Below are positions 6,182 through 6,385 of a stretch of 6,385 nt of DNA, one piece after another. The DNA is from Alphaproteobacteria bacterium (GTDB lineage Bacteria > Pseudomonadota > Alphaproteobacteria > Micavibrionales > Micavibrionaceae): NCBI GenBank assembly GCA_002701555.1, contig NZVS01000064.1, positions 1 to 6,385 of the forward strand. The letters are read 5' to 3'. The notes below the pieces were generated by a model that did not search any database, was not told the origin of the DNA, and worked only from the letters and a program-made list of their open reading frames with translations. Each line of letters opens with the position of its first letter. Positions within the stretch are counted from its first letter, which is position 1. The position numbers and the translations under genes were made by a program.

Positions 6182-6250
6182 AAATTTGGTGATTGTGGTT
6201 GAGTTGCTGTGAGCAGTCTGTAGCTCATTTTGTGTTTTTGGAAATTTGGT
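6182..6250 (+). repeat. Short direct repeat AAATTTGGT, one copy at the tRNA 3' end
   Basis: AAATTTGGT occurs at 6182-6190 and again at 6242-6250, where it overlaps the encoded CCA and discriminator base of the leftward tRNA-Met. Similarity does not extend beyond 9 bp. It could be a trace of recombination at the tRNA end or chance in an AT-rich stretch. Confidence 0.3.
6209..6239 (+). terminator. Weak intrinsic terminator after the anchored protein gene
   Basis: GTGAGC (6209-6214) pairs with GCTCAT (6223-6228), five Watson-Crick pairs plus one G-U, around an 8-base loop. It is followed by a T-rich tract interrupted by two G (6228-6239). It lies 92 bases after the stop codon at 6116, the only candidate before the oppositely oriented tRNA. 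Confidence 0.5.
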
Positions 6251-6323
6251 AGCGAGGGAGGGACTTGAACCCCCGACACAAGGATTATGATTCCTCTGCT
6301 CTAACCACCTGAGCTACCCCGCC
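6247..6323 (-). tRNA. tRNA-Met (anticodon CAT), elongator type
   Basis: The 77-base gene folds into a complete cloverleaf on the minus strand. The acceptor stem pairs GGCGGGG with CCTCGCT, with G-U at the first and fifth pairs. The D stem is GCTC/GAGC, the anticodon stem GAGGA/TCCTT with loop ATCATAA, and the T arm GGGGG-TTCAAGT-CCCTC. The discriminator is A and the CCA end is encoded (6247-6249). The anticodon CAT is read from 6287-6289. It lacks the initiator hallmarks: there is no mismatched C1-A72 pair and no three G-C pairs at the base of the anticodon loop. A lysidine-modified tRNA-Ile(CAT) is the alternative, but the GGCGGGGTAGCTCAG start is that of alphaproteobacterial elongator tRNA-Met. 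Confidence 0.93.
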
Positions 6324-6343
6324 GAACCAAGTATCGAAACGAT

Positions 6344-6373
6344 GTTATGTCCTAAAATGCACCTGCCTGTCAA
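6344..6373 (-). promoter_or_regulatory. Promoter of tRNA-Met
   Basis: On the minus strand a perfect TTGACA -35 (6368-6373) is followed after 18 bases by CATAAC (6344-6349), a 4-of-6 match to the -10 consensus. Transcription would start near 6337, about 14 bases before the mature tRNA 5' end at 6323, a normal leader for a tRNA gene. Confidence 0.65.
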
Positions 6374-6385
6374 GTTGAATATAGG

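Noticed and set aside
1..6385. CRISPR arrays, insertion sequences, tandem repeats or integrases
   Set aside because: No regularly spaced repeats, no transposase or recombinase motifs and no long terminal inverted repeats were found on either strand.

Overview
This window looks like ordinary chromosomal sequence from a moderately AT-rich alphaproteobacterium. The evidence is a tRNA-Met(CAT) of the type common in Alphaproteobacteria, plus two membrane-anchored proteins (4717-5370 and 5445-6116) whose sequences resemble unnamed families I associate with that class, perhaps Micavibrio-like lineages. That placement is inference from memory of family resemblance, not a database result. I see no insertion sequence, integrase, phage gene, CRISPR array or toxin-antitoxin pair.

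Left part (1-3073). A small, poorly started reading frame on the + strand (94-390) ends in a strong two-way terminator (390-416). The terminator is shared with a leftward two-gene operon. That operon encodes an Old Yellow Enzyme/NemA-type alkene reductase (1879-2982) followed 35 bp later by a Sad/YneI-type succinate-semialdehyde dehydrogenase (434-1843). Together they look like a unit for handling reactive carbonyl compounds: the flavoenzyme reduces activated C=C bonds and the dehydrogenase oxidises aldehydes to acids. The 5' untranslated region of the operon carries a 7-bp inverted repeat, one arm of which overlaps the ribosome-binding site.

Middle part (3074-4716). A leftward, soluble, unrecognised protein (start reassigned to 4080) has its own terminator at 3074-3100. 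It diverges from a YqaA-type small DedA/VTT membrane protein (4256-4693) that has no ATG available and must start at TTG.

Right part (4717-6385). A leftward pilin-like, cysteine-rich, single-pass protein (4717-5370) and a rightward anchored extracytoplasmic protein (5445-6116) share a 74-bp divergent promoter region. The second gene changes from about 62% GC to about 25% GC along its length, the strongest compositional anomaly in the window. The window closes with a leftward elongator tRNA-Met (6247-6323), whose CCA is encoded and which has a consensus TTGACA -35 element upstream.

I do not see a convincing new multi-gene system. The items most worth following are the compositional break in 5445-6116, the pilin-like/anchored divergent pair, the flavoenzyme-aldehyde dehydrogenase operon with its possible 5'UTR switch, and the possible frameshift at the start of the first gene.
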